A stretch of DNA of 64,000 bases from Mycobacterium sp. SM1. Its GTDB lineage: Bacteria > Actinomycetota > Actinomycetes > Mycobacteriales > Mycobacteriaceae. The position numbers and the translations under genes are program-made. Below are positions 10,424 through 20,011 of this stretch, piece by piece. The stretch lies in NCBI RefSeq assembly GCF_018361265.1, contig NZ_JAFLNH010000001.1, forward strand, positions 1,426,001-1,490,000, in the 5' to 3' direction. Within the stretch, counting starts at the first letter, position 1. Each line of letters starts with the position of its first letter. The notes beneath the pieces are model-generated. The model was not told where the DNA came from, searched no databases, and saw nothing but the letters and a program-made list of their open reading frames with translations.

Positions 10424-11992
10424 ATGGGCAATACGGTGCGGGTTGACTCCGCGGAGCTGCGGAAAAAGGCGCACGAAGTCTCGACTCCGCGCCCGCAGGG
10501 GCCGGGTCCAGCGAAGCCGCCGGATGCGCTGCCGATGACGGCCGCCGCAATGAGCCAGTTGTCCGCGTCGGTCGCGACGATGAACGCATACCTGGCCGCG
10601 GGAGACGTGGAGGCGCAACGGATGGCGGCCTGCCTCAACGCCGCGGCCGACGCCTACGACAAAGTCGATGAGGAACGCAGACAAGCGCTCGACGCGCAGA
10701 TGAACGGTGCCCCGGTCTCGCCGGCGCAGCCCGTCACACCGGTCCTGCTGGGTGTTCCGCAGCCGCCGACGGCACTGGACATCCCGTATCCCCCTGCGCC
10801 GGAAGCGGGCAACTTCATGGATTGGGAATCGGCGACCAAAACGATCTATGCCGGCGACACCGCGGCATTATCGGTGAAGTACTGCCGGGATCAATGGAAG
10901 GCCTACAAGGCGGCGCTTCAGGACCACGCGGCCAATTTCGCCCGCCCCCCAGAGGATTGGGAAGGCTCCGCCGCCGAGGCGTGTGAGGCCAATATGAAAG
11001 AGCACTACCACTGGCTGCACGACATGGCGGATAAGTGCCACGACTTGGGTCAGCAAGCGGAGACCCTGGCGGACGCGCACGACAAGCTCGTTCACGACCA
11101 TCCCACGATGGACGACGTGAAGACGTTCCACAGCACGTTGTTCCAAGTGCCCGCGCTGCGGATGCTGGCATGGGCGGAGTTTCAAACGCGTTCGGAGGCT
11201 GCGTTGGCCGCGTACGCGCGCAGGATCAACCTGCCGCAGATCAGGCCGAGCAAACCTCCGAGCGGTTGCTCGGGCTTGCCTCCAGTACGGCCCGGAGACG
11301 TCCCGGAAAAGCCCGGCCCGGCTAAACCCGACAGCCGGCCCGATATGCCGGGACCGCCCGGTCCGGGCGGTCAGGCCAGTCCGGGCGGTGCGGGGGGCGG
11401 TCAACCCGAGGCCGGAGCCCTGCCGCCACCGCAGCTGCCCGGCGCCCCCGTGCCGCCCGCCGTCCCACAGCAGCCCGCGGCCCAGACCGGCGCCCCGAGC
11501 GCGATGCCGGGCGGCATGCCAGGCGGGAAACCCGGCGGGGTGCCGGGGGGTGGCCTGCCCGGCGGTATGCCCGGCGGGTTGCCGGGCGGCCTGCCGGCTG
11601 CGGCCAAGCACGCCCCGGCGAAGCCGCCGACCGGACCCAGCGTCAAACCGGCCTCGGCCGGGGGTGGTGGCGCGGGCGGTGGGGGCGGTGCACCGAAGAC
11701 GCCGTTGCAGCCGGCCGTGGCCACTTCGGCCGTGGCGCCGGCACCCAACGCAGCTTCGGCGCCTGCCACGACACCCGGGCAGCCCACCGCGCCCGGCGCG
11801 GCTGGCGGCGGGATGGGCGGTATGGCCCCCATGGGCTACGGCGGCCACGGCGCACAGGGCAACAAGGACAAGCGCAGGCTGGCGCCCGACGAGCAGCTTT
11901 ACTCCGAGGACCGCCCGTGGACCGAGGCCGTCATCGGTAGTCGGCGGCGTAAGGACGTTCAGGACACCAAGGATCCCAGGGACTCGAAGTGA
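10424..11992 (+). CDS. espB: ESX-1 secreted protein EspB
   Basis: Predicted 522 residues (EspB of M. tuberculosis is 460). The N-terminal 280 or so residues show the PE/PPE-like helical fold: a YDKVDEE export motif (YxxxD) near residue 80 and a PEDWEGSA (WxG) turn near 177. The C-terminal half is low-complexity Pro, Gly and Ala, with several PGG(M/L)PGG-type units, and ends in a charged segment. EspB is known to be exported by ESX-1, processed by MycP1 and to form ring oligomers. The extra length compared with Rv3881c lies in the low-complexity tail. The start at 10424 follows GACAGGAAAAGG. The stop overlaps the espL start. Confidence 0.95.
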   Translation: MGNTVRVDSAELRKKAHEVSTPRPQGPGPAKPPDALPMTAAAMSQLSASVATMNAYLAAGDVEAQRMAACLNAAADAYDKVDEERRQALDAQMNGAPVSPAQPVTPVLLGVPQPPTALDIPYPPAPEAGNFMDWESATKTIYAGDTAALSVKYCRDQWKAYKAALQDHAANFARPPEDWEGSAAEACEANMKEHYHWLHDMADKCHDLGQQAETLADAHDKLVHDHPTMDDVKTFHSTLFQVPALRMLAWAEFQTRSEAALAAYARRINLPQIRPSKPPSGCSGLPPVRPGDVPEKPGPAKPDSRPDMPGPPGPGGQASPGGAGGGQPEAGALPPPQLPGAPVPPAVPQQPAAQTGAPSAMPGGMPGGKPGGVPGGGLPGGMPGGLPGGLPAAAKHAPAKPPTGPSVKPASAGGGGAGGGGGAPKTPLQPAVATSAVAPAPNAASAPATTPGQPTAPGAAGGGMGGMAPMGYGGHGAQGNKDKRRLAPDEQLYSEDRPWTEAVIGSRRRKDVQDTKDPRDSK

Positions 11993-12330
11993 CCGAGTAC
12001 TTGCATCCGCAGGTGGCCGCCGTGTTGCGCCAGGCCGAGCGGTTGCAGTCGCTCATGGACGACCAACTGCACAAAATGAACACCCAAACCTTCACGGCCA
12101 CAGACGAATCCAAAACCGTCGAGGTTACGGTCAACGGGCGTCACTGGCTCACCGACGTGTTTATCAATGACGGCCTGCTGCGCCTGGGCGCGGACGTGGT
12201 GGAGCAGCGGCTCAACGAGGCGCTGCAAAAGGCCAGCGCCGCGGCAACGGCGTCTCTGCGGGCGGACCGGGAGCGCCTTAATGCGGTGATCGCCGAGATC
12301 GTCGCCGACCTGGCAGGTGAGCGACACTAG
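11989..12330 (+). CDS. espL: ESX-1 associated protein EspL (YbaB-like)
   Basis: Predicted 113 residues (Rv3880c is 115). It has an N-terminal helix, an antiparallel beta region (TVEVTVNGRHWLTDVFI) and a C-terminal helix, the pattern of the YbaB/EbfC DNA-binding fold. EspL is reported to be needed for EspB and EspE stability and ESX-1 secretion. It starts with GTG overlapping the espB stop (GTGA). Position and orientation are as in M. tuberculosis. Confidence 0.93.
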   Translation: MTEYLHPQVAAVLRQAERLQSLMDDQLHKMNTQTFTATDESKTVEVTVNGRHWLTDVFINDGLLRLGADVVEQRLNEALQKASAAATASLRADRERLNAVIAEIVADLAGERH

Positions 12331-12462
12331 CGAGCCGTCGCGGCGGGGCGAGTTCGCGGCTGGCCCTGGCCGGCGCCGAGCCGGCGGATGAGGTCAATTT
12401 TTGTGGATGGGCGCTGCGTGGGGGGCGGTTATGCTGTCCTGGACGCCGAGGGGAGGTGCGTG

Positions 12463-12753
12463 GTGTGCGAGCCGTTGCGAGTCGACCCGGTTGATTTGCG
12501 CTTGTCGGCCGATCGCATGGGTGCGCATCACGGCGATCTGCGGGCCGCTCACATGGGCGCCGACCGCGAGATTGAGGACGCGCAAGCCGGGTGGGTGGGG
12601 GCCTCCGCGGCGGCGCTGCGGGCCAAATTCGCCGAATGGCAGGCCGTCACCGAGCGGTTGTGCGGCGGCATCGCCGATCACGAGCAGGCTTTTCTGGTGG
12701 CCGGCGCGGCCTATCAGAGGGTCGACGAACTGTTGCGTGTTGAGTGTAATTAA
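12463..12753 (+). CDS. WXG100-like ESX-1 associated protein with YxxxD motif
   Basis: The start is set at GTG 12463 because GGGAGG lies 6 bases ahead. An in-frame ATG at 12388 would add 25 poorly protein-like residues. The resulting 96-residue product has WXG100 size and layout: a first helix, a turn GWVGAS (WxG), a second helix, and AYQRVDELL carrying the YxxxD export motif near the C-terminus. I infer a helical-hairpin type VII substrate or chaperone-like partner. I recognise no M. tuberculosis gene at this position, where espK would directly follow espL. The degenerate insertion sequence starts about 30 bp downstream. Confidence 0.7.
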   Translation: MCEPLRVDPVDLRLSADRMGAHHGDLRAAHMGADREIEDAQAGWVGASAAALRAKFAEWQAVTERLCGGIADHEQAFLVAGAAYQRVDELLRVECN

Positions 12754-12782
12754 GTGTGCGTAAGTATGTTTGAATTGGTGTT

Positions 12783-14463
12783 GTGAATCTGGCGGATTGG
12801 GCCGGATCGGTTGGGGTGAAACGGCATACGGCTTATCGCTGGTTTCGGGAGGGAACGCTGCCAGTGCCCGCGGAGCGGGTGGGCCGGCTGATTCTGGTGC
12901 GCACGACGCCGGCCGGCGGGGGCGCGGCGGACAGTGTGGTGATTGCCTTGGTGGCTTACGCGCGCTCCGTGAAGGCCTCCTCGGGAGCGACGGCAGTGCA
13001 GATCGTGTGGTCCACTCGGCGCGGACCGCGCAATATCGAGCACCTGGGCTGGGCCCATGACGAAGCCGGGGTAGCCGTTGTGAAGGCAGCTGCAGCTCAG
13101 CGGTTGGCCGCCGGCCAGGCCCAGCTCGATCTCGGGCTGGTTGAGCGCTTGGCCGACGAGCCGTTGCCGATTACCTCCTCGCGGTCAGCGCACCTGTGGG
13201 AGGCGCTGCGCACCGCTGACGACGTGCTGGGGCTCGCCGAGGCCACTGGCGGGGACGAGGCATTTCGTCAATTGGTGTTAGCGCGGATCATCGAGCCGGC
13301 CAGCAAGGCCGATTCGCTACGCGTCATCGAGGAGACCGCCATAGCGCCGCTGTCGTATCCGACCTTGAACCGCCGCCTGCCGGTGTTCGCCAAACCCCGT
13401 TTCCGACAAGCGCTTTCGTCGGCGTGCGCGGCGCGCGCCCGATTGGGCCCCGGCCAGCTTGGTGCTCTACGACGTGAGCACACTGCACTTCGAGGCCGAT
13501 GCCGGTGATGGATTCCGCGAGCCCGGCTTTTCCAAGGAACGCCGTCTGGACCCACAGATTACGTTGGGGTTGCTCACCGACGCTGCCGGCTTCCCGCTGA
13601 CAGTGGCCGCCTTCGAGGGCAACAAGGCCCAGACGGCGACCATGGTGGCGGTCATCGACGACTTCAAGGCCACACATCAGCTCACCGACGTCACCGTGGT
13701 CGCTGATGCCGCGATGATCTCCGAGGCCAACCAGGTCGCGTTGCGCGCCGCCGGGTTGTCCTACATTCTCGGCGCCCGCGTTCCCCATCTGCCTGATGTG
13801 GTGCGCGAATGGCGCGACAAGCATGCCGATGAGGCGATCCCCGACGGGCTGATCCTGACTCAGCCGTGGCCGGCAACCTCGGCCGAGAAGACTCGCGGTA
13901 TCCCGGACCGGGTCATCCACTACCAGTACCGCCACGACCGGGCCCGGCGCACGCTGCGCGGCATCGACGAACAAGTAGCCAAAGCCCAACGCGCGGTAGA
14001 CGGGCACGCCCCGGTCAAACGCAACCGCTACATCCAGCTCACCGGGGCGACGAAGTCGGTGAACCGCATGTTGGAGGCCAAGACCCGGGCGCTGGCCGGT
14101 TGGAAGGGATACACCACCAACCTCACCGCTTAGCCCGCAACGTTCGTCATCGATGCGTATCACCAGTTGTGGCGCATCGAGAAGGCCTTCCGAATGTCCA
14201 AGCACGACCTACAAGCCCAGCCGATTTACCACCGCGCCCGCGACTCCATCGAAGCCCATCTCAGCGTCGTGTTCGCCGCGATGGCCGCCTCCCATTGGAT
14301 CGAGAACCAAACCGGTTGGAGCATCAAGAAATTCGTCCGCACCGCGAGGCGCTACCGCACCGTCACCATTCAGGCCGGCAACCACACCCTGACCGCCGCC
14401 GAGCCCCCGCCAACCGACCTCGCCGAAGCCCTCACCAAAATCCACGAGGCCCTTGCACACTAG
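12783..14463 (+). pseudogene. Broken chimeric transposase: IS607-type resolvase start joined to IS1634-type DDE transposase
   Basis: The frame opens with GTG and the MerR-like HTH of an IS607-family serine recombinase (LADWAGSVGVKRHTAYRWF), up to the YARS remnant of the resolvase active-site motif (YARVSS). Near 12965 it continues in frame into an IS1634/IS1549-type transposase (SGATAVQIVW, IEHLGWAHDEAG). The DDE residues are visible: Asp in LYDVSTLHFE, Asp in VVADAAMIS and Glu in IEKAFRMSKHDL. The gene is dead. A one-base insertion near 13452 moves it from the first frame into the next, and an in-frame TAG at 14131-14133 stops it before the last 110 codons. This element separates the espL operon from the espK array. 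Confidence 0.85.
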
Positions 14464-14477
14464 TTTGATAAAAGTCG
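12783..14477 (+). mobile_element. Degenerate composite insertion sequence (IS607 remnant plus IS1634-family)
   Basis: The right limit is placed at about 14477. There the sequence switches abruptly from element sequence into a fragment of the membrane-protein gene, and the GGCACCCGACGG stretch after it matches the intact copy near 23874. The left limit is the IS607-type start. I could not identify terminal inverted repeats or a target duplication by eye, so both limits are approximate. Confidence 0.65.
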
Positions 14478-14715
14478 CGGCACCCGACGGCCCCGCCGCG
14501 GGAGCGCCGCGGCCCCCCCGCAGCACCACCACGGTGATCAGCGCCGTCAGGGCCGCCACCACCACCAGCGCCACCACCCCCCACAGCGTGCCCCGCCCCG
14601 CCCGCCGGGGCGGCGCCGGCGGGGGCGCCCACAACGGCGGCGCGCCGAAACCCGGCTGAGGTGATCAGCCGAAACCCGCTGGGGGCGGCCCCACAGCCCC
14701 CGGCGGCACGCTCAC
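14476..14715 (-). pseudogene. Truncated copy of the Cys-paired membrane protein gene
   Basis: The GTG at 14715 begins the same N-terminus as the intact copies (SVPPGAVGPPPAGFG), but codon 17 is TGA. Past that stop the sequence still encodes the Pro-rich lead and transmembrane helix (TLWGVVALVVVAALTALITV), up to GPSGAA, where the insertion sequence begins. The GPSGAA ending resembles the copy at 22988-24109 rather than the other two. This is the last unit of the array, cut by the element. Confidence 0.8.
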
Positions 14716-14798
14716 CGGCCCGCCCCATCGGCCCGCGGCCACGCCGGGCCCACGGCCCCCGGCGGCCAACAGCGCCCCGGCGGGCTGTGCCGCCCCAT
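14712..14798 (-). pseudogene. espK 5' fragment
   Basis: The ATG at 14798 starts 28 codons that match the EspK-copy N-terminus (PPGRCWPPGA.G.AWPRAD), then a TGA overlaps the GTG of the truncated membrane-protein gene. It lies 13 bp downstream of the membrane-protein gene stop at 14812, as the full-length espK copy does at its own junction. This indicates a recombination scar inside the array. Confidence 0.7.
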
Positions 14799-14811
14799 CA
14801 CCCGTGCCGCG

Positions 14812-15933
14812 CTAACCCCCAACCGCTAAACACGCCGTGTTGAGACTCCCCGTCGCCCCTGCAGCGGCATTAATGAGGTAACCGTCCGCCACGACGTAGC
14901 GCGGCAGCGCCGCGGCGTAGGCGCGAAGGTATTGCGCGCCAAGCACCGCGAAATCCTGCAGCGGCAGGTTCGCGCTGCGCCGGCCGAGCGCTTCGATCCG
15001 ATCGGCCAACGACGTGATCGCCGGCACGGCGGCGTTCATGGTGGCCCTCTGCTGCGGGGTCCACTGGCCAGCCGGGATGTTCGTGTCGATGGTTTTCAAC
15101 GCGGCGAGGTTGGGGTTGTCGTCGAACTCGGCCAGCAACGGATGCCAGTCCGCGCAGGTGGGGTCGGGCTTGCTGAGAAATTCCCGCGGGTGCGCCGCAT
15201 CGGCGGGGCCCGCGCCCTGCAGCGCGGTTGCGGTCGGCGGCGCCGCCGCCGGCACCACCGAGGCGCTGGTGGCGGCCGAGCCGTATTTTATCGCCTCACA
15301 CATCCACCCCAGCGCATTGGACGCGCTCGATGCGACCTGGGCCAGGTGGTCATCGGGGGCCGTGTAGGTGGGGACCTTCTCGGCGTAGGCGCGGCCGTAG
15401 GCGATAAACGCCTCATAGAGTTCCCGCACCACCCGATGCGGGGTGATCCCCACCAGCGGCAGCGCCTGATCGGCGGCGCTGCGCATCGCCTGGGCCACCG
15501 CCTGATACTGGGTGCGCTGCTCGGGCGTCCACGCGCCGGCCGGCAGGCTGGGATCGCGCTTGTCCCAGCCGTTTTGCTCCCGGTCGCCAAGCACCGTCCA
15601 GATGGTCAGCCATTTCTCGCAGGTGGGCTCCTCGGTGATGATGCCCACCGCGCCGGTGTCGGCGGCGCTGGCCACCCCCACCCCCGCGCCCGGGGTCGGG
15701 CTCATCGACGGCCCCGCCGCGGGCGCGCCGCGGCCCCCCCGCAGCACCACCACGGTGATCAGCGCCGTCAGGGCCGCCACCACCACCAGCGCCACCACCC
15801 CCCACAGCGTGCCCCGCCCCGCCCGCCGGGGCGGCGCCGGCGGGGGCGCCCACAACGGCGGCTGCCCCCACGGCGGGGGTGGCGGGCCGAAACCCGCTGG
15901 GGGCGGCCCCACAGCACCCGGCGGCACGCTCAC
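14812..15933 (-). CDS. Single-pass membrane protein with two Cys-paired helical domains (copy 3)
   Basis: Predicted 373 residues. The N-terminus is Pro/Gly-rich and cytosolic, followed by a basic stop (PPRRAGRG), one transmembrane helix (WGVVALVVVAALTALITVVVL) and a predicted exported part. The exported part holds two related helical domains. Each opens with PTC.W (PTCEKW, PTCADW), has an xWTPxQR motif and a Y.RAYA..(V/L)P.Y segment, and closes with a second Cys, suggesting one disulfide per domain. I recognise no characterised family. GTG at 15933 is chosen because its GTGA overlaps the stop of the short espK fragment upstream and matches the other copies. Nearly identical to copy 2. Linkage to espK suggests an ESX-1 accessory role, which is inference. 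Confidence 0.82.
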   Translation of the reverse strand: MSVPPGAVGPPPAGFGPPPPPWGQPPLWAPPPAPPRRAGRGTLWGVVALVVVAALTALITVVVLRGGRGAPAAGPSMSPTPGAGVGVASAADTGAVGIITEEPTCEKWLTIWTVLGDREQNGWDKRDPSLPAGAWTPEQRTQYQAVAQAMRSAADQALPLVGITPHRVVRELYEAFIAYGRAYAEKVPTYTAPDDHLAQVASSASNALGWMCEAIKYGSAATSASVVPAAAPPTATALQGAGPADAAHPREFLSKPDPTCADWHPLLAEFDDNPNLAALKTIDTNIPAGQWTPQQRATMNAAVPAITSLADRIEALGRRSANLPLQDFAVLGAQYLRAYAAALPRYVVADGYLINAAAGATGSLNTACLAVGG

Positions 15934-16061
15934 CAGCCCCCCCGCACACCAGCGAACCCACCGTGAACCCCCCCGGCCACCCGGCCCGCCCCGGCCCGCG
16001 GCCACACCAAACCCGCGGCCCCCGGCGCCCAACAGCGCCCCGGCGGGCTGTGCCGCCCCAT
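15930..16061 (-). pseudogene. espK 5' fragment upstream of membrane-protein copy 3
   Basis: The ATG at 16061 begins 43 codons whose start matches the espK N-terminus (PPGRCWAPGAAGLVWPRA) and then diverges. The TGA overlaps the GTG of the membrane-protein gene. It could still work as a leader that couples translation, but the simplest reading is a remnant of an espK copy deleted during array rearrangement. Confidence 0.6.
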
Positions 16062-16402
16062 CGCCTCACCAACCCCCAACCACCCGACACACCCGATACC
16101 CAATAGATTGATCCCCCCGTGTCAGCGCGGCGACCCAAGCCAGGGGATCGTCTCACAGCATAACGGGGCGACGCCGCCGCGAAGCGGTGACGTCGTCGGG
16201 CGCTAAGCACCGCGAAACCACCCAGCGGCAGCGCCACACCGGCCGGGGTGCTCGAGCCGATCGGCCCCCTACCCCCACGCCGCCCCCCGGGCTCGGCCGG
16301 CGCGTGACACCCCGGACCCTAGGGGCGGCGCTGTCCCCGCAAACCCTGGGCTGCCCGGTGAAAACCCGCCCGCAAGCCGGTGGGCGCCAGGCGCCGGGCG
16401 GC
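16062..16402. other. Spacer with decayed membrane-protein 3' remnant
   Basis: No intact gene is visible. Around 16200-16285 the plus strand keeps a recognisable but diverged match to the 3' part of the membrane-protein gene (the GCTAAGCACCGCGAAA and GAGCCGATCGGCC landmarks), showing that an older copy decayed here. The same remnant recurs in the second unit near 20270-20335. Confidence 0.6.
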
Positions 16403-18876
16403 TCAGCGCGCCGCCGCCCCCGCCAGCGCCTCGCTAAGCAGATCCCGCAGGTAGCGCCAATACAGCCAATCGCTGACCGCTTTGCGCTGCGCGACCGCGT
16501 GCACCGCGCTATAGCCCTCATAGACCGCCATCTCCGCCGCGTGGATGGCATAGGCCAGCAAATAGCGCAGCTGCGCCAGCCCGCGATCGGGGGCGCCGCT
16601 GCCCAGCATCGGCTTGTTGACATCCCACCACAGCTGCGCGCGCCGATCCGCGGGCGCGGCCGCGTCCACCGGCGCCAGCGGCAGCAACTCCACCAGATTC
16701 CAGTCACTGACCCCCGCCAGCCTGGCCGCCTCCCCGGGGGCCACCACCTGCAGCCGGTCCCGCCCGGCCATCGCCCCCGACGGCGGGATCTCCTCGGGAT
16801 CAAGCACCTGCCGCGGCGCCCCCGGATCCACCCCCGCGAACTGCTCCTCGGTGGCAAACACCACCCGCAGCCGCGCCCCCTGATGCGCCGCCCAGCCCTG
16901 AAGCGCCGCGAACGGGTAGGTGCTCCAACGCGCCCGCTCCACCACCGGCACCGCCGCATCGGCGGACACCAAACACACCGGGTCAGGCAGGTTAACCCCA
17001 TCGGGCATGTAGGCCATGCCGAAACTGTTGGCCACCACAATCTTTCCCTCAACCGTCAACGCGGTCACCCAGTAGAAATTCGCGTCCCCACGCCCCGGGC
17101 GATCCGGGGCGTTTAACGCCAGCGCGATACGACGCGCCACCACCAGCGGATCCGACCCACCCCCCGCGCCCCGGCGCCGCGCCGCCCCCGCCGCGCTGAG
17201 CTGAGCGATCACATCACGCTCCGCCCGCGCCGCCGACACCGGGATCGGCGCCGGCGCGCCCCCACCCGGCGCCGACGCGTCTTTCACCGCCGCCGCATAC
17301 ACCCCCGGCCCCCCCACCGGCGCCGAACCCACCGGCGCCGAACCCACCGGCGCCGCCGGCGGCGGGCTAGGCGCCGAACCCAACGGCATCGCCCCCACCG
17401 CCGCCCCCGGCGCCCCACCACCCCCACCGGCGAACCAGCCCACAGCTCCTCCACCCCCGGCACGCGCCGGCCCCCCACCCCCACCGGCGCCCGTCACACC
17501 CCCCCGCACCGGACACACCCCCCGCCCCGGCCGCCGCCTCCGGGGCCACACCCGGGGCCACCGGGGCCACCGGCCCGCCCACAGCCCCCGCCGGGGCCAC
17601 CGGCGAGGCGGTGCCCAGCGCCGAGGCCCCCATAGGCGCCCCCACCGGCTGCCCACCAGCCCACGACCCCGGCCCCAGCCCCTGACCAGCCCCCACCGGC
17701 GGCGCCTGACCCGCCCCTATAGGCGGCCCACCCCCCACCGGGGCACCCGACACGCCCGGGCCCCCACCCACACCGGCGCCCGTCACACCCGCGACACCAC
17801 CATGACCACCAAACAACGAGCCCCCGCCCGGCGCGCTCCCCCCCACCCCCACCGCCGAGCCCCCCGAAGACGGACCCGAGGGCGCCACCACCGACGGCCC
17901 GGAAACAGGCGCCGACGGATGCGCGCCAGGCTGCTGCTGAGTCGAGACCGGAGGAGGGGCCTTAAAAGCCCCTGGCCCGGCCGGATCTGGCGGCGCCGCG
18001 GGAGCAGGCCCCTGCGGCGTCCGCGTGGAAGCAGACCCCGGCGGCGGCTGCGCGGGAGCAGACCCCGGCGGCTGCGCGCCAGCAGGCCCCCCTGCAGGCA
18101 CGCCAGGCTGCTGACCCGAAGCCGGGTCTTTCAAAGACCCTGTGGTCGCCGGTGAGGGAGCAGACCCCCCCGAAACCGCACCAGCAAGCTGCTGAGGAGA
18201 ATCCGAGCCCTTTAAAGACCCTGCTGTCACCGGTGAGGGAAGAGACTCCCCCGGAACCGAGCTGCCACCGGGATGCCCATTGACCCCAGCACCCGGCCCC
18301 GGGGATGCGGGCTGCTGGCCCGCGCCCGGCGCGCCGGTGGGGGCTGCCCCGCCGCTAGGGTGCTTCCCTACGCCCGGCGCGCCCGGCGGCGCGGCGGGTG
18401 GCGCGGCGCCGGCCACAACCTCCACGTTTGCGGCGTGCGTGGCGGCGACGATGGCCTGGATGTGGCTGTTTTTCTCCTCGGCGCTGAGATCGGGGTTATC
18501 CAGGATCACGCCGATGCTTTTATGGGCCTGCTCGACGTTGTCGATGATGCGGTCTTTGACCCCCGCGGTGGTCTCGGCCGCGTCCCGGCACACAGCGATC
18601 GCCTCACGCAGCTGCCGCAGGTGGGTGTCCATCGTGGTGGCGCGCTCATCGACAGCGCCGCGCGCGGCCTCACACCCATCACCGGCCCACACGTAGTGGC
18701 CGTTAACGATCAATCGCCCGGTGCTGCTTCCAGTCACGCTGCGCGCCGGCCAGGGCCGTCACAACCCGGCCCAGATCCTCCCCGTAGCCGCTGTAGACAT
18801 CCTCATCGGCCCGCGGCCACGCCAAACCCGCGGCCCCCGGCGGCCAACAGCGCCCCGGCGGTGGTTCCTGCCCCAT
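16403..18876 (-). pseudogene. espK: Frameshifted espK copy
   Basis: This is a near-identical twin of the intact espK at 20500-22983, but the frame is broken twice. One extra base near 18711-18713 truncates the N-terminal domain after about 57 codons. A run of seven C at 17499-17505, where the intact copy has six, breaks the Pro/Gly-rich middle. The conserved C-terminal EspK domain (starting near IPVSAARAERD and ending at ADWLYW-like YLRDLL) remains open. As read, no full-length product is made. The homopolymer lesion could be slippage-prone in the cell or a sequencing error. The N-terminus MGQEPPPG starts 13 bp after the membrane-protein stop. Confidence 0.85.
17499..17505. other. C7 homopolymer frameshift site in espK copy 1
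   Basis: Seven consecutive C on the plus strand in a CACA-C7-GCACC context. The corresponding place in the intact copy has six (near 21591-21596). One base decides whether the Pro/Gly-rich linker stays in frame with the C-terminal domain. Confidence 0.75.
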
Positions 18877-18889
18877 CACCCGTGCCGCG

Positions 18890-20011
18890 CTAACCCCCAA
18901 CCGCTAAACACGCCGTGTTGAGACTCCCCGCCGCCCCAGCAGCGACATCAATGAGGTAACCGTCCGCCACGACGTAGCGCGGCAGCGCCGCGGCGTAGGC
19001 GCGATAGTATTGCGCGCTAAGCACCGCGAAATCCTGCAGCGGCAAGTTCGCGCTGCGCCGGCCGAGCGCGTCGATCCGATCGGCCAACGACGTGATCGCC
19101 GGCACGGCGGCGTTCATGGTGGCCCTCTGCTGCGGGGTCCACTGGCCAGCCGGGATGTTCGCATCGATGGTTTTCAACGCGGCGAGGTTGGGGTTGTCGT
19201 TGTAGTCGGCCGGCAACCGAATCCAGTCCGCGCAGGTGGGGTCGGGCTTGCTGAGAAATTCCCGCGGGTGCGCCGCATCGGCGGGGCCCGCGCCCTGCAG
19301 CGCGGTTGCGGTGGGCGGCGCCGCCGCCGGCACCACCGAGGCGCTGGTGGCGGCCGAGCCGTATTTTATCGCCTCACACATCCACCCCAGCGCATTGGCC
19401 GCGCTCGATGCGACCTCGGACAGATTGTCATCGGGGGCCGTGTAGGTGGGGACCTTCTCGGCGTAGGCGCGGCCGTAGGCGATAAACGCCTCATAGAGTT
19501 CCCGCACCACCCGATGCGGGGTGATCCCCACCAGCGGCAGTGTCTGATCGGCGGCGGTGCGTATCGCCTGGGCCATCGCCTGATACTGGGTGCGCTGCTC
19601 GGGTGTCCACGCGCTGGCCGGCAGGCTGGGATCGCGATCGGCCCAGCCGTTTTGCTCCCGGTCGGAAAGCACCGTCCAGATGGTCAGCCATTTCTCGCAG
19701 GTGGGCTCCTCGGTGATGATGCCCACCGCGCCGGTGTCGGCGGCGCTGGCCACCCCCACCCCCGCGCCCGGGGTCGGGCTCATCGACGGCGACACCGCGG
19801 GCGCGCCGCGGCCCCCACGCAGCACCACCACGGTGATCAGCGCCGTCAGGGCCGCCACCACCACCAGCGCCACAACCCCCCACAGCGTGCCCCGCCCCGC
19901 CCGCCGGGGCGGCGCCGGCGGAGGCGCCCACAACGGCGGCTGCCCCCACGGCGGGGGTGGCGGGCCGAAACCCGCTGGGGGCGGCCCCACAGCACCCGGC
20001 GGCACGCTCAC
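18890..20011 (-). CDS. Single-pass membrane protein with two Cys-paired helical domains (copy 2)
   Basis: Predicted 373 residues with the same architecture as copy 3: a Pro-rich cytosolic lead, one transmembrane helix near residues 45-65, then two domains each bounded by Cys (PTCEKW to the GWMC region, PTCADW to the LNTAC end). Differences from copy 3 are a few substitutions (for example WIRLPADYN for WHPLLAEFD after the second PTCAD). GTG at 20011 overlaps the stop of a short espK fragment. The stop lies 13 bp ahead of the frameshifted espK. Function unknown. The repeated pairing with espK is the only functional clue. Confidence 0.82.
   Translation of the reverse strand: MSVPPGAVGPPPAGFGPPPPPWGQPPLWAPPPAPPRRAGRGTLWGVVALVVVAALTALITVVVLRGGRGAPAVSPSMSPTPGAGVGVASAADTGAVGIITEEPTCEKWLTIWTVLSDREQNGWADRDPSLPASAWTPEQRTQYQAMAQAIRTAADQTLPLVGITPHRVVRELYEAFIAYGRAYAEKVPTYTAPDDNLSEVASSAANALGWMCEAIKYGSAATSASVVPAAAPPTATALQGAGPADAAHPREFLSKPDPTCADWIRLPADYNDNPNLAALKTIDANIPAGQWTPQQRATMNAAVPAITSLADRIDALGRRSANLPLQDFAVLSAQYYRAYAAALPRYVVADGYLIDVAAGAAGSLNTACLAVGG

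Larger units (their letters stand above)
14798..18830. repeat. Tandem repeat unit A (membrane-protein gene plus espK)
   Basis: Approximate left unit of a two-unit direct repeat with a period near 4.1 kb. Matching landmarks in the two units: membrane-protein stop 14812 and 18890, espK stop 16403 and 20500, espK start 18876 and 22983. Sequence is almost identical over most of the unit, including decayed spacer sequence. Limits were estimated by eye. Confidence 0.85.

Noticed and set aside
12963..12975. A natural IS1634 protein with an HTH lead
   Set aside because: The N-terminal segment matches IS607 recombinases up to their active-site YAR motif, so a junction is more likely. It is kept as a finding that still needs an ISfinder check.
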